A DNA stretch of 16,534 nucleotides, from the NCBI GenBank assembly GCA_937916465.1, contig CALFTK010000028.1, forward strand, positions 1-16,534, read 5' to 3'. The notes beneath the pieces are model-generated. The model was given only the letters and a program-made list of their open reading frames with translations, was not told the DNA's origin and searched no databases. The position numbers and the translations under genes were made by a program. This DNA is from an uncultured Bacteroidales bacterium (GTDB taxonomy: Bacteria > Bacteroidota > Bacteroidia > Bacteroidales > Bacteroidaceae). Shown here in pieces: positions 6,672-14,972 of this stretch (the first letter of the stretch is position 1; each line of letters starts with the position of its first letter).

Positions 6672-7360
6672 CAAATCAGTTTTTTAGGTTTTATAGCTAT
6701 AAAATCTTTCAGATAATAGGGCTCAAAATATGCAACATCGCAAAATTCTTCTCTGTTAAACTGCATTTCTGCCAAAGGGAACATCCACTTTGCAAGCGGT
6801 TTTGCACCATCTATAAAATGGGCATTGGGATGATTTATCACCTCTTTGCACTTTGCAGCTCCATTACCTAAAAAATATACAGGTCCTCTATCTAAATACT
6901 CTCTATATGTATCTGTTTCCACTATATCGGCGCCAATGGGACGTACTGTCTGAAGTGCTCTATCGTAAACGGCAGAATAGACCTCCATTCTGCGAGCATC
7001 TATCATAGGACAAAGCAGAGCATCGTCAGGTAAATCATCGCTTAACAACAATGGCACACATAACAACTTTAATGTAGATATGGAGATAAGTTTTATGTTT
7101 CTGCCATAACAGATGCCTTTAGCCATTGAAACACCTATTCTAAGTCCTGTATATGACCCAGGTCCTTCACTTACTGCCACAGCATCCAGAAGCAACCCTC
7201 TACTATCGGCCAAAGCCAATGCCTCATCTACAAAAATGCCTAATGTAACTGCATTGTTATTCACAGAAGAATCCTGTTTATCAAACAACAGTTCACCATC
7301 CTGACTTACCGCTACAGAACAACCTTCAGTTGCCGATTCTATATGTAAAATTACACTCAT
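6671..7360 (-). CDS. tsaB: tRNA threonylcarbamoyladenosine (t6A37) synthesis protein TsaB
   Basis: TsaB is the non-catalytic partner of TsaD (with TsaE) that makes t6A at position 37 of ANN-decoding tRNAs, in the cytoplasm. The 229-aa length fits the family. The ASKHA-fold N-terminus reads ILHIESATEGCSVAVSQDG, and the diagnostic GPGSYTGLRIG occurs at about residues 67-77, followed by AKGICYG. The PMIDARRMEVYSAVYD strand is also characteristic. The ATG at 7360 is the first gene of the minus-strand cluster, directly after a divergent promoter gap. Its stop overlaps the next start by one base (TGATG), so translation of DUF4290 is probably coupled to it. tsaD and tsaE are not in this window. Confidence 0.94.
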   Translation of the reverse strand: MSVILHIESATEGCSVAVSQDGELLFDKQDSSVNNNAVTLGIFVDEALALADSRGLLLDAVAVSEGPGSYTGLRIGVSMAKGICYGRNIKLISISTLKLLCVPLLLSDDLPDDALLCPMIDARRMEVYSAVYDRALQTVRPIGADIVETDTYREYLDRGPVYFLGNGAAKCKEVINHPNAHFIDGAKPLAKWMFPLAEMQFNREEFCDVAYFEPYYLKDFIAIKPKKLI

Positions 7361-7386
7361 TTTACCAAACTATACATCTTAAAATA

Positions 7387-7394
7387 CAAAAGTA
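7387..7394 (-). promoter_or_regulatory. Putative -7 box for the tsaB operon
   Basis: On the minus strand 7394-7387 reads TACTTTTG, a perfect match to the Bacteroidota TAnnTTTG box, 26 bases upstream of the tsaB ATG. A TTTG that could serve as the -33 element lies at 7422-7419, but the 24-base spacing is longer than the usual 19-21, so the assignment is moderate. Confidence 0.5.
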
Positions 7395-7403
7395 AGGAAA
7401 TAA

Positions 7404-7436
7404 TTTAACAAGAGTCATCAAAAATCACTACTTTTA
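7404..7436 (+). promoter_or_regulatory. Possible promoter for yicC-gmk-nadD
   Basis: TACTTTTA at 7429-7436 matches TAnnTTTG except in its last base, and TTTA at 7404-7407 lies 21 bases upstream, near the expected -33 distance. It would start transcription around 7445, about 25 bases before the yicC ATG. It overlaps the outgoing tsaB promoter region, so the two promoters may compete. Confidence 0.35.
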
Positions 7437-7470
7437 CACATCGTTTACTTAATGTAAGTTAATATTAGAT

Positions 7471-8346
7471 ATGATACAGTCAATGACCGGCTATGGAAAA
7501 GCCGTTGCAGAAATTGGTGAAAGAAAGATTATAGTAGAGATTAAATCGCTCAACAGCAAGGCAATAGACCTTAGTACAAGAATTACTCCCCTGTTCAAAG
7601 AGAGAGAACTTGAAATACGTTCCATTGTGACTGCTGCGCTTGAACGTGGCAAGGTGGATTTATGTATCTATCAAGATAATGCAAATAGCACGAATACCCA
7701 AAGCATAAACATTGCGGTTTTCAAGAACTATCTGAAACAGATTAAAGAGATAGCCCAAAGCGAATCGTTGGAACTTCCTTCGGATTGGTTCCAGACCATT
7801 CTACGTATGCCGGAAATATATACAACGGCTCAAATAGAGGAGATAAGCGAAAGCGATTGGGAGACCGTAAAAGAAGCTATTGAAGAGGCTATCAGGTCTC
7901 TTATAGATTACAGAAAATCGGAAGGTAGTGCATTGGAAACTAAATTCAGAGAGAAAATCAGCAACATATCAAACTTGCTGGCATCGGTAAGCCAATATGA
8001 AAATGCAAGAATCAGCAAAATTAGAGATAGAATAAAAAATGCGCTTATTGAACATGCCGGAAGCGATTATGACAACAACCGCTTTGAACAGGAACTGATT
8101 TACTACATAGAGAAATTAGATATAAATGAAGAGAAACAGCGTTTGGCAAATCATCTGGAATACTTTATTAAGACCATAGAAGAAGAGAATGGCCAGGGCA
8201 AAAAACTTGGTTTCATTGCTCAAGAGATGGGACGCGAAATAAACACTTTAGGCAGTAAAAGCAATTTGGCAGAATTGCAAAATATTGTCGTAATGATGAA
8301 AGATGAATTGGAACAGATAAAAGAACAGGTATTGAACGTATTATAA
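7471..8346 (+). CDS. yicC: YicC family endoribonuclease
   Basis: The 291-aa protein has the YicC N-terminal signature MIQSMTGYGKA, then EIKSLNSKAIDLSTR, and a C-terminal DUF1732 part with RFEQELIYYIEKLDINEE and LGFIAQEMGREINTLGSK. Members of this family are endoribonucleases; E. coli YicC has been linked to small-RNA turnover and stationary-phase survival. The first ATG of the frame is used, 110 bp from the divergent tsaB start. gmk begins 2 bp after the stop, an arrangement (yicC-gmk) seen in many bacteria, so the genes are almost certainly co-transcribed. The middle part is helical and rich in Glu and Lys. The RNA targets in this organism are unknown. Confidence 0.93.
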   Translation: MIQSMTGYGKAVAEIGERKIIVEIKSLNSKAIDLSTRITPLFKERELEIRSIVTAALERGKVDLCIYQDNANSTNTQSINIAVFKNYLKQIKEIAQSESLELPSDWFQTILRMPEIYTTAQIEEISESDWETVKEAIEEAIRSLIDYRKSEGSALETKFREKISNISNLLASVSQYENARISKIRDRIKNALIEHAGSDYDNNRFEQELIYYIEKLDINEEKQRLANHLEYFIKTIEEENGQGKKLGFIAQEMGREINTLGSKSNLAELQNIVVMMKDELEQIKEQVLNVL

Positions 8347-8348
8347 CT

Positions 8349-8918
8349 ATGAAAGGAAAGTGTCTTATTTTTTCTGCTCCTTCCGGTTCGGGAAAATCAA
8401 CCATAGTAAACTATCTGCTTACACATCCTGAACTAAAAATGGTGTTCTCCATATCGGCAACCAGTAGAAAGCCTCGTGGCAAAGAACAGGATGGAGTGGA
8501 ATACTATTTTCTATCTACCCAAGAATTCAAACAACGAATAGCCAACAATGAATTTCTGGAATACGAAGAGGTTTACGAAGGATGTTTTTATGGCACGCTG
8601 AAAAAACAGGTTTATGACAAACTTGAAGCCGGCTATAACGTAGTATTCGATGTAGATGTTGAAGGTGGATGCAATATAAAACAATTCTTTGGAGATGACG
8701 CTTTATCCATATTCATACAACCGCCATCGGTAGAGGAACTTAGAAGAAGATTGGTGGCAAGGGAAACCGATTCGGCTGAAATGATAGATACAAGAATTGC
8801 AAAGGCAGAATATGAACTTACATTTGCCAACCGTTTCGATGTTGTTATAGTAAACGATGTTTTGGAAAAGGCCTATAGCGACACACTTGAAGTTATAAAG
8901 AGTTTTCTTAATGTCTGA
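8349..8918 (+). CDS. gmk: Guanylate kinase
   Basis: Guanylate kinase phosphorylates GMP to GDP with ATP in the cytoplasm, needed for GTP, dGTP and (p)ppGpp pools. The 189-aa length is typical. The P-loop APSGSGKST is at residues 10-18. The GMP-binding segment runs SATSRKPRGKEQDGVEYYF, with the usual TSR and YYF. FDVDVEGG is the Walker-B-like strand, and a lid with RLVARETDS follows. It starts 2 bp after yicC. Its 3' end overlaps nadD by 8 bp (ATG of nadD at 8911, gmk TGA at 8916-8918), suggesting translational coupling between purine and NAD synthesis genes. Confidence 0.98.
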   Translation: MKGKCLIFSAPSGSGKSTIVNYLLTHPELKMVFSISATSRKPRGKEQDGVEYYFLSTQEFKQRIANNEFLEYEEVYEGCFYGTLKKQVYDKLEAGYNVVFDVDVEGGCNIKQFFGDDALSIFIQPPSVEELRRRLVARETDSAEMIDTRIAKAEYELTFANRFDVVIVNDVLEKAYSDTLEVIKSFLNV

Positions 8919-9504
8919 TAGAGTTAGAACAACCATATTCGGGGGAACATTCAACCCCATACATAACGGGCACATTTCTATTGCAGAGAGCATTATGAAT
9001 AGTGGCCTGACTGATGAACTATGGTTGCTTGTCACTCCACGTAATCCATGGAAAGAGGGTAAGGAACTTATGCCTAATGACATTCGTCTTAAAATGGCTG
9101 CGCAGGCAGTAGCCCACATTCCAGGTGTAACAGCCAGCGACTACGAATTTGGTTTACCCATTCCGTCATACACCGTGAATACATTACAGAGTCTGACCAA
9201 AGATTATCCCGATAGAGAGTTTATTTTGGCCATAGGAGCCGACAACTGGACTGCATTCAACAAATGGAAAGATTACCATTATATATTGGCCAACCACAAA
9301 ATTCTGGTCTATCCCAGAACAGGAAGTGAATTTGTTCCTACACAGATACCGGGTGTCACATATATTGATTTTCCTCTTATAGACGTTAGTTCTACTATGG
9401 TAATGGAGAGAATCAAATTAGGTTTATCTGTTGATGGTCTTATTCCTGATTGCGTTCAAGAAGAGCTACAGCGTATGCAGATATACCCTCCATACGACCT
9501 GTAA
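8911..9504 (+). CDS. nadD: Nicotinate-nucleotide adenylyltransferase
   Basis: NadD joins nicotinate mononucleotide and ATP to give deamido-NAD. The 197-aa protein has the nucleotidyltransferase signature GGTFNPIHNGH (residues 11-21) and the substrate region LAIGADNWTAFNKWKDY. The C-terminal ISSTxxR motif is altered: here it reads SSTMVM at 160-165, with Met165 where Arg is expected and an Arg two residues later (R167). The ATG lies inside the end of gmk (8-bp overlap). The 3' end runs 65 bp into ispF on the other strand, with nadD position 2 opposite ispF wobble bases. The last residues, EELQRMQIYPPYDL, look like a normal family end, so the overlap is not a simple readthrough tail. Confidence 0.95.
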   Translation: MSDRVRTTIFGGTFNPIHNGHISIAESIMNSGLTDELWLLVTPRNPWKEGKELMPNDIRLKMAAQAVAHIPGVTASDYEFGLPIPSYTVNTLQSLTKDYPDREFILAIGADNWTAFNKWKDYHYILANHKILVYPRTGSEFVPTQIPGVTYIDFPLIDVSSTMVMERIKLGLSVDGLIPDCVQEELQRMQIYPPYDL

Positions 9505-9925
9505 ACCCCAATCTTTCAGTAGTGGTAGCTTTAATTGACACAGCATCAATATCAATCTCCATAACAGCCGATAACACCTTGCACATATCCGGTATATGCG
9601 GATTCATTTTAGGATATTCCGCACAGATAGTTACATCCACATTGCCTACCTTATACCCTTTCTGAGCAACTATCTTAACTGTTTCTGCCAGCAGTATCTT
9701 GCTATCTATGTTTTTGTATTTTGGATCTTTATCGGAAAAATGGTAACCTATGTCACGCATATTTGCAGCACCCAATATTGCATCGCATATTGCATGAATA
9801 GCCACATCGGCATCAGAATGTCCGTCAAGTCCCTTTTCAAAAGGTATTTTTATACCACCTATCCACAGATCTCTATTTTCCACCAGTCTGTGAACATCAA
9901 AACCCATTCCTACCCTGAATGTCAT
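9440..9925 (-). CDS. ispF: 2-C-methyl-D-erythritol 2,4-cyclodiphosphate synthase
   Basis: IspF closes the cyclodiphosphate ring to form MEcPP, with release of CMP, in the MEP isoprenoid pathway; it works as a trimer. The 161 aa match the family length. The metal ligands are D10 and H12 (GFDVHRL) and H44 (VAIHAI), GLDGHSDADV is intact, and the C-terminal TTTERLGFTGRMEG is nearly canonical. The ATG is 11 bp after the porV stop, so ispF is very likely the last gene of the porU-porV operon. Its final 65 bp are antiparallel to the 3' end of nadD, and no terminator hairpin separates the two convergent units. Confidence 0.98.
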   Translation of the reverse strand: MTFRVGMGFDVHRLVENRDLWIGGIKIPFEKGLDGHSDADVAIHAICDAILGAANMRDIGYHFSDKDPKYKNIDSKILLAETVKIVAQKGYKVGNVDVTICAEYPKMNPHIPDMCKVLSAVMEIDIDAVSIKATTTERLGFTGRMEGISAYAVALLERNQE

Positions 9926-9936
9926 AAGCTAAACCA

Positions 9937-11169
9937 TTAACGACCTATCAAACTTTTCAGACCATCCATATCGAACGAAAGAGTAAAACGCAAGGTCTGA
10001 TCCAACGGGTTACTCTGCGCTGTAGATATCAGATATGCAGCATCAAGCGAAAATACATTCATCTTGAAACCTGCACCTACAGTGAAATATTTTCTATTTC
10101 CTTTATATTCATTTTCATAATGATAACCGCCACGTACAAAGAATTGATCATTGTAGATATATTCCAATCCCACACCCCAATACACCTCTTTCAACTCCTC
10201 CTGAAATCCGCCCGGTGCATCAGCAAAAGATTTGAATATACCTGCTATAGGTGATACATCGTTGTAACCTGTCGATTCTACCCAACTTTGATACTCTGAA
10301 GCATAGCTGTACTTATCATCATTAGCCACATCTTCCGATATAAACCAGTTACTTTCAGGATTTGATGCCTCTATCAGGAACTGCGCGTATGTAGGCTTAG
10401 TGGGAACCATAAGTTTATTCACATCGGCATTTATGGATATTGAGTTATACCCATCTATAGGTATCAGCAAAGATACACCCATACGCAGGTTTGTTGGAAT
10501 AAACTGGTTGGTCTGGCCACCATCGTATGAAATCTTACTACCTATATTAGAAGCATTCAAACCCAGTCCCAACATACAGTCTCTGCGTCCTATCGATACA
10601 AAATTGTTGTAGTACAGAGCCATATCTGCCGAAAATGCCTTACCCGGAGTTACATCATCGGCATAATCGTACTGCAAATCGGAATAGATAAAACGCATTC
10701 CTACTGCAGCTGAAAAGAGTTCTGACAGTTTTCTTGAATAGGCAAAATCTATAGCCATTTCGTATGGACGAATGGTATATGAATCGGCCAGAACTTCACC
10801 AAGCGAAAAATATGTAAGCGATGAACTTACTGCAGAATAATCGTCCAGTTTATAGTAACCTGTCAGGTTTGCCAGATCTATATCACTAACCAACTGACGC
10901 AACCAAGGGGTATAGCACAGCGAAACACCTGCCGGGCTCTTTGTATATGGATACTTTGCAGGGTTCCAATACTGATTATTGTTATCATAATAAGGGTCGG
11001 TGGCGCAACCCACATCGCCCATTGCACCGGCTCTTGAATCGGGTGCAATAGATAACGAAGTTACACCTGTATAAACAGGATTAAACAGTTGTTTCTGACC
11101 GTTCACGCTCTGTATGGCTACTATTGTCATCAGAGCAGATATAATGATTTTTGATATATACTTACCCAT
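9937..11169 (-). CDS. porV: Type IX secretion outer-membrane protein PorV (LptO)
   Basis: PorV is an outer-membrane beta-barrel of the FadL-like class that receives type IX cargo from the translocon and delivers it to PorU for cleavage and attachment to anionic LPS. The signal peptide MGKYISKIIISALMTIVAIQ...SVNG is cleaved near residue 24. The mature part opens with a segment typical of PorV (SLSIAPDSRAGAMGDVG, then YWNPAKYPY) and continues as alternating aromatic strands to an FTLSFDMDG region near the end. At 410 aa it is close to the P. gingivalis protein. I prefer the ATG at 11169; an in-frame GTG four codons upstream (11181) is possible. It lies just after porU and before ispF; the porU-porV pairing is also found in Porphyromonas. 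Confidence 0.95.
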   Translation of the reverse strand: MGKYISKIIISALMTIVAIQSVNGQKQLFNPVYTGVTSLSIAPDSRAGAMGDVGCATDPYYDNNNQYWNPAKYPYTKSPAGVSLCYTPWLRQLVSDIDLANLTGYYKLDDYSAVSSSLTYFSLGEVLADSYTIRPYEMAIDFAYSRKLSELFSAAVGMRFIYSDLQYDYADDVTPGKAFSADMALYYNNFVSIGRRDCMLGLGLNASNIGSKISYDGGQTNQFIPTNLRMGVSLLIPIDGYNSISINADVNKLMVPTKPTYAQFLIEASNPESNWFISEDVANDDKYSYASEYQSWVESTGYNDVSPIAGIFKSFADAPGGFQEELKEVYWGVGLEYIYNDQFFVRGGYHYENEYKGNRKYFTVGAGFKMNVFSLDAAYLISTAQSNPLDQTLRFTLSFDMDGLKSLIGR

Positions 11170-11222
11170 AACTATTATCACTTAATACTTATATATAACT
11201 AAAATATAGCCCTTTTATTGCA

Positions 11223-14200
11223 TCAGTTCCTCACAATTATCAATTTGGTTGATGCCGTTTGCCCTACTCCTTGAGCATCTTCTATCATTACATATACCAT
11301 ATATATTCCTGAAGATAGTTTTGTCCCATTAGCATCGGACAGATTCCAGTCAACCATACAAACACCCGAAACTGTATTATCGGTAGTCTTTGTACTCCAC
11401 ACTTCGCGTCCATCGGTTGACAGCACCTTTAGCAATACATCTACATTATCGCCCGGACGGTCATGCTGTATAACAAATGTAGTATGCTCTTTAGCAGGAT
11501 TTTGGGTAGGAGTAACAGATAGCACAGGTTTTAACCCATCTACTACATTAAATCCAAGATATACCGTAGAGGAATTGTTCTTCACATCCCAAGCACGGAA
11601 CATCAATGTATGTTTTCCTGTTGGCAATTCCGGTATTTCAAATTTCACTCTGCCTTTAGTATAATTGCCTGTTTCAGATGTAAAGTAGTTGTTCAGCACG
11701 TATGTATATAGCGGATTATTGTCTATAGAAATCATAATATCGTGACCTATACCATTTCCAGAACTATTCAAGCCATCTTTATCGGAAAGTTCGGCAACCA
11801 GCACCGGTGTAGTATTGACATCTGCCCCATATCGGAATTCCGGAGTATTCAGATACAAGTTAATAGTTGGTCCTGTTGAATCGGGTTCTACATAATCGGC
11901 TGTACCCCCTACTATAAAATCACCAAAACTGCCATTTGCACTCTGTGTGCCATTATTAAGTTCCGCATAAAGCAGCATCAAACCACTTTGATTGGAATAA
12001 TTTATATCCAACGGTACAGGAAACGTAAAGTTAAAAAGGCCACCTTTTACAGAATCGCTACCGGAATAGAGTACCCTGTCTCTGTCGTTATATGTAAACT
12101 GTTTATCGGCTGTTGCAGCATTGTTTAATGTTGTTACCGTCCGTTCGTTATCATATATCTTTGGATAGATAATACCATCTGCTGTAACAGGATTACCCAT
12201 ACTATCCTCTATATGACCGCTTATGGTAATTACATCACCCGCCTTTGCGGAATGCACTTCTGTATTGGCTACTTTATGGTTAAAAGAATCGACCACCAGT
12301 GTGAACTCCGGCAAATCCAATCTAAGAGCCGGGTCGCCCAACAACACAAAATGCAATTTATTTTCAGTATGGTCCTGAATATCCACGCCACCTGCTACAA
12401 GTTGTTCTTTGGTTAATCGCAGAGCATCACCCATAGTATTTGCCTGACCATAGATATTACGTTTAAGCAGATATTCTGTAAACAGGGCATTTATACGATA
12501 ATTCATACTTGCATATACAGTTCTTGTGGTCGTCAGCAAGCCTATTGCACCACCATTGGCATTGAGCATCAGATTTTCGCCAATATTCTCCAAAGGTGAA
12601 TCGAAAGGTGTAATATCGCACGATGCAGTAATCCAGAATGGCAATGCCGATGATGACAATTCGGTCATATCGCCCTTATCCATAACAAGTTCGTGCGAAA
12701 GCACATCAGCACTTCCATGACCTGAGTAGTTTACCAGCAAAGCACCTGTCTGCAACTTTTCAAGCAGCTCTTTACGCACAGACGGATAGCTGTTTCCCGA
12801 TGCTGTAACCTCCATTGAATAGGAATCCCAATATATCTTATCCACTAACAATGAAGAGTCTGTTTCGGCTACTTTGGCGGCTATTTTATCGGCATCACGC
12901 ATGTGAATATTGTTATCACCATCATCGCCAAGTATAAGTACACTGTTTTTCCATACACCGGGTTCTCTATGCATTCTGTAATTGACAATCTTATCAACCA
13001 CTGCTTTCGCCTGATCTGCACTCTTTACAGGTAAACGACCTATTCCAATATCCGGTTTATCCTTTAACAGATTGTAACCTTCGCCATCGTCCAACAAACC
13101 AAAATAATCTTCCATAACGAATGATTCTATATGGCTTACCGAATTTGCCGATTCATAACACAGCAAATAATCCTCAGGTTCTTCACCCTTCCATTCCTGT
13201 GTATTCATTCTGTTATCCCAGGCGCCATCACCAAATAGAAGCAGATAACGTGGTTCCTTACCCAATTCTGCTTTGTCATACAGCATTTTCAGAAAACGCC
13301 TGTAAGCAGTTGCATCGGGGGTTCCTGAAGAAAATTCGTTATATATCTGGTCTGCACGGACAACTGCCACAGCAAGTGAATCGAATTGCCTATGAAGTTC
13401 TGCCAACCTTTCTGCCTGTTCCACCAATCTACCCGATTGAGGAACTATTATAACCATATCTACATTATTCATAGAATGTAGATTCTGATTTAATAGATTA
13501 CCATTAACCACTATAGGTTCCGGAAAATTGGACTGAGTTTTTACGGCAATAAGTTCATCAGAACTCTTTATGGACGATGAATATGTAGTCAATATTCCAT
13601 CTTTATATAAGGCCGGCAATAGAGAAAAATCACCATTTACACCCTTTCTCCATACAACCATGTCGGGGGTGGCATTTGTTATAGAGAAACTTGTGCCATA
13701 ATTCATTGTACCGGTTCTAAAATTCATTGAATTGCCATACATTTTCAGTTCTCTCTCATAATTCAATGTAACATAATCCACTCTTCCTTCGGCAGTTGAT
13801 GCACTATACTCAAGTTTAACTACGTTTTTATCGGCAGCAACCGTTTCAGTCTTAAACTTAGTGTCTATAGTGGACGCTTCTGAATTATCTGTCAATCTGG
13901 AAATATACGCACTTCCCACTTCTGCGCCATTAAGACTAATATTTAAGTTACTGCCTTCAGCACTGTTTGCAGCGTATGCAACCCTTATTGTAACGTTGCC
14001 GCTCAACATATTGGGAGTATTGAATGATATATTTCTGATAGGCGATGCTTCTTTGTCATAAAAAGTTCTTCCCGAATGATACCAACTATAATCATCCGGA
14101 TTATAAATGGCATAATCCGGATAGCTCTCTATCAAATTACTGCCTATTATGGAATCTACCTGTTCTGTTGTAAACTGCAAAGCAGACACAGAATCGGTTT

Positions 14201-14972
14201 CTGTAAGAAAATAATATCCATAATCAGAATATGTGTTCTGAGTATGAATATACTCTCCATCATACTTTCTGCTCCATGATAGAGGGCCCTGCGCATAAAA
14301 TAGCATATAATTGTTTGCACGCCACAATGGTTGTTCCGGCAAATCATCTGCTATATCCTGAATATTTGTTTCAGGCAGTAGAGCTCCACCATAACCATAT
14401 AATCTAACTTTCGACGGATTCTTAAATCCCATAGAGTTTAACAGTTTGTGACTGATTTTATAAACCCCCGATTCTTGAACAGCTATCTTCACCCATTTTC
14501 CCGAAGCAAGAACTGAACTACCGGCATATCGGTCAGACGGCAAAACATTAGTTCTTCCTGTAGCACGCGCCACATCCGTATTGAGTTCTGAATCCACTCT
14601 TAATTTAAAGGATTCTATAGCATAGTAACATCCATTTCTCTGTATTATTGGCAGAAAACTTATTTCTAAAGAGGCTCTTTTTACAGCTACCGATATATAT
14701 GTATCTACCAATGGCCATTCTAAAATTTCTCTCTCATGCAAACGCCATCTCTCTATATCTTCATCAGATAGTTTTATCAGTTCCGGATACTCTATAGTAA
14801 CAGAATATGTAGAATCGGCATATCCGTTTTCCAATGGTATTTTATAGCCAAAATATGGTAACAGGGTATCACTCTTCATATCCTGCCACTCTACAACAGG
14901 ATACACAGTTACTACTGCCATACACAAATGGCATAATAGTAATGCAAATAGAGATATTACCCCCCTTTTCAT
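11223..14972 (-). CDS. porU: Type IX secretion sortase-like gingipain-family protease PorU
   Basis: PorU removes the C-terminal signal of type IX cargo at the cell surface and joins the new end to anionic LPS. The 1249-aa protein has a signal peptide (MKRGVISLFALLLCHLCMA), a long beta-rich N-terminal region, a C25 (gingipain-like) domain at about 503-885, Ig-like beta regions, and a C-terminal type IX signal-like domain from about residue 1158 (NPAKEHTTF ... SGIYMVYV ... KLIIVRN). The catalytic His is H752 in NYSGHGS and the nucleophile is C785 in TASCDITPFD; their 33-residue spacing equals that of gingipain RgpB. It is somewhat longer than P. gingivalis PorU. The ATG directly follows the TAG of the upstream hydrolase gene with no gap; porV follows about 50 bp later. 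Confidence 0.95.
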   Translation of the reverse strand: MKRGVISLFALLLCHLCMAVVTVYPVVEWQDMKSDTLLPYFGYKIPLENGYADSTYSVTIEYPELIKLSDEDIERWRLHEREILEWPLVDTYISVAVKRASLEISFLPIIQRNGCYYAIESFKLRVDSELNTDVARATGRTNVLPSDRYAGSSVLASGKWVKIAVQESGVYKISHKLLNSMGFKNPSKVRLYGYGGALLPETNIQDIADDLPEQPLWRANNYMLFYAQGPLSWSRKYDGEYIHTQNTYSDYGYYFLTETDSVSALQFTTEQVDSIIGSNLIESYPDYAIYNPDDYSWYHSGRTFYDKEASPIRNISFNTPNMLSGNVTIRVAYAANSAEGSNLNISLNGAEVGSAYISRLTDNSEASTIDTKFKTETVAADKNVVKLEYSASTAEGRVDYVTLNYERELKMYGNSMNFRTGTMNYGTSFSITNATPDMVVWRKGVNGDFSLLPALYKDGILTTYSSSIKSSDELIAVKTQSNFPEPIVVNGNLLNQNLHSMNNVDMVIIVPQSGRLVEQAERLAELHRQFDSLAVAVVRADQIYNEFSSGTPDATAYRRFLKMLYDKAELGKEPRYLLLFGDGAWDNRMNTQEWKGEEPEDYLLCYESANSVSHIESFVMEDYFGLLDDGEGYNLLKDKPDIGIGRLPVKSADQAKAVVDKIVNYRMHREPGVWKNSVLILGDDGDNNIHMRDADKIAAKVAETDSSLLVDKIYWDSYSMEVTASGNSYPSVRKELLEKLQTGALLVNYSGHGSADVLSHELVMDKGDMTELSSSALPFWITASCDITPFDSPLENIGENLMLNANGGAIGLLTTTRTVYASMNYRINALFTEYLLKRNIYGQANTMGDALRLTKEQLVAGGVDIQDHTENKLHFVLLGDPALRLDLPEFTLVVDSFNHKVANTEVHSAKAGDVITISGHIEDSMGNPVTADGIIYPKIYDNERTVTTLNNAATADKQFTYNDRDRVLYSGSDSVKGGLFNFTFPVPLDINYSNQSGLMLLYAELNNGTQSANGSFGDFIVGGTADYVEPDSTGPTINLYLNTPEFRYGADVNTTPVLVAELSDKDGLNSSGNGIGHDIMISIDNNPLYTYVLNNYFTSETGNYTKGRVKFEIPELPTGKHTLMFRAWDVKNNSSTVYLGFNVVDGLKPVLSVTPTQNPAKEHTTFVIQHDRPGDNVDVLLKVLSTDGREVWSTKTTDNTVSGVCMVDWNLSDANGTKLSSGIYMVYVMIEDAQGVGQTASTKLIIVRN

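Noticed and set aside
8703..9119. 138-codon minus-strand open frame across gmk and nadD
   Set aside because: It is antisense to two well-conserved enzymes and its product has no coherent fold or motif.
9596..9940. 114-codon plus-strand open frame opposite ispF
   Set aside because: It lies antisense to the clearly conserved ispF, has an odd Cys/Tyr/Ile-rich composition, no recognisable domain, and no start context.
13121..13453. 110-codon plus-strand open frame inside porU
   Set aside because: It is a shadow of the porU frame on the opposite strand; the product is low in plausible structure and porU motifs are intact across it.
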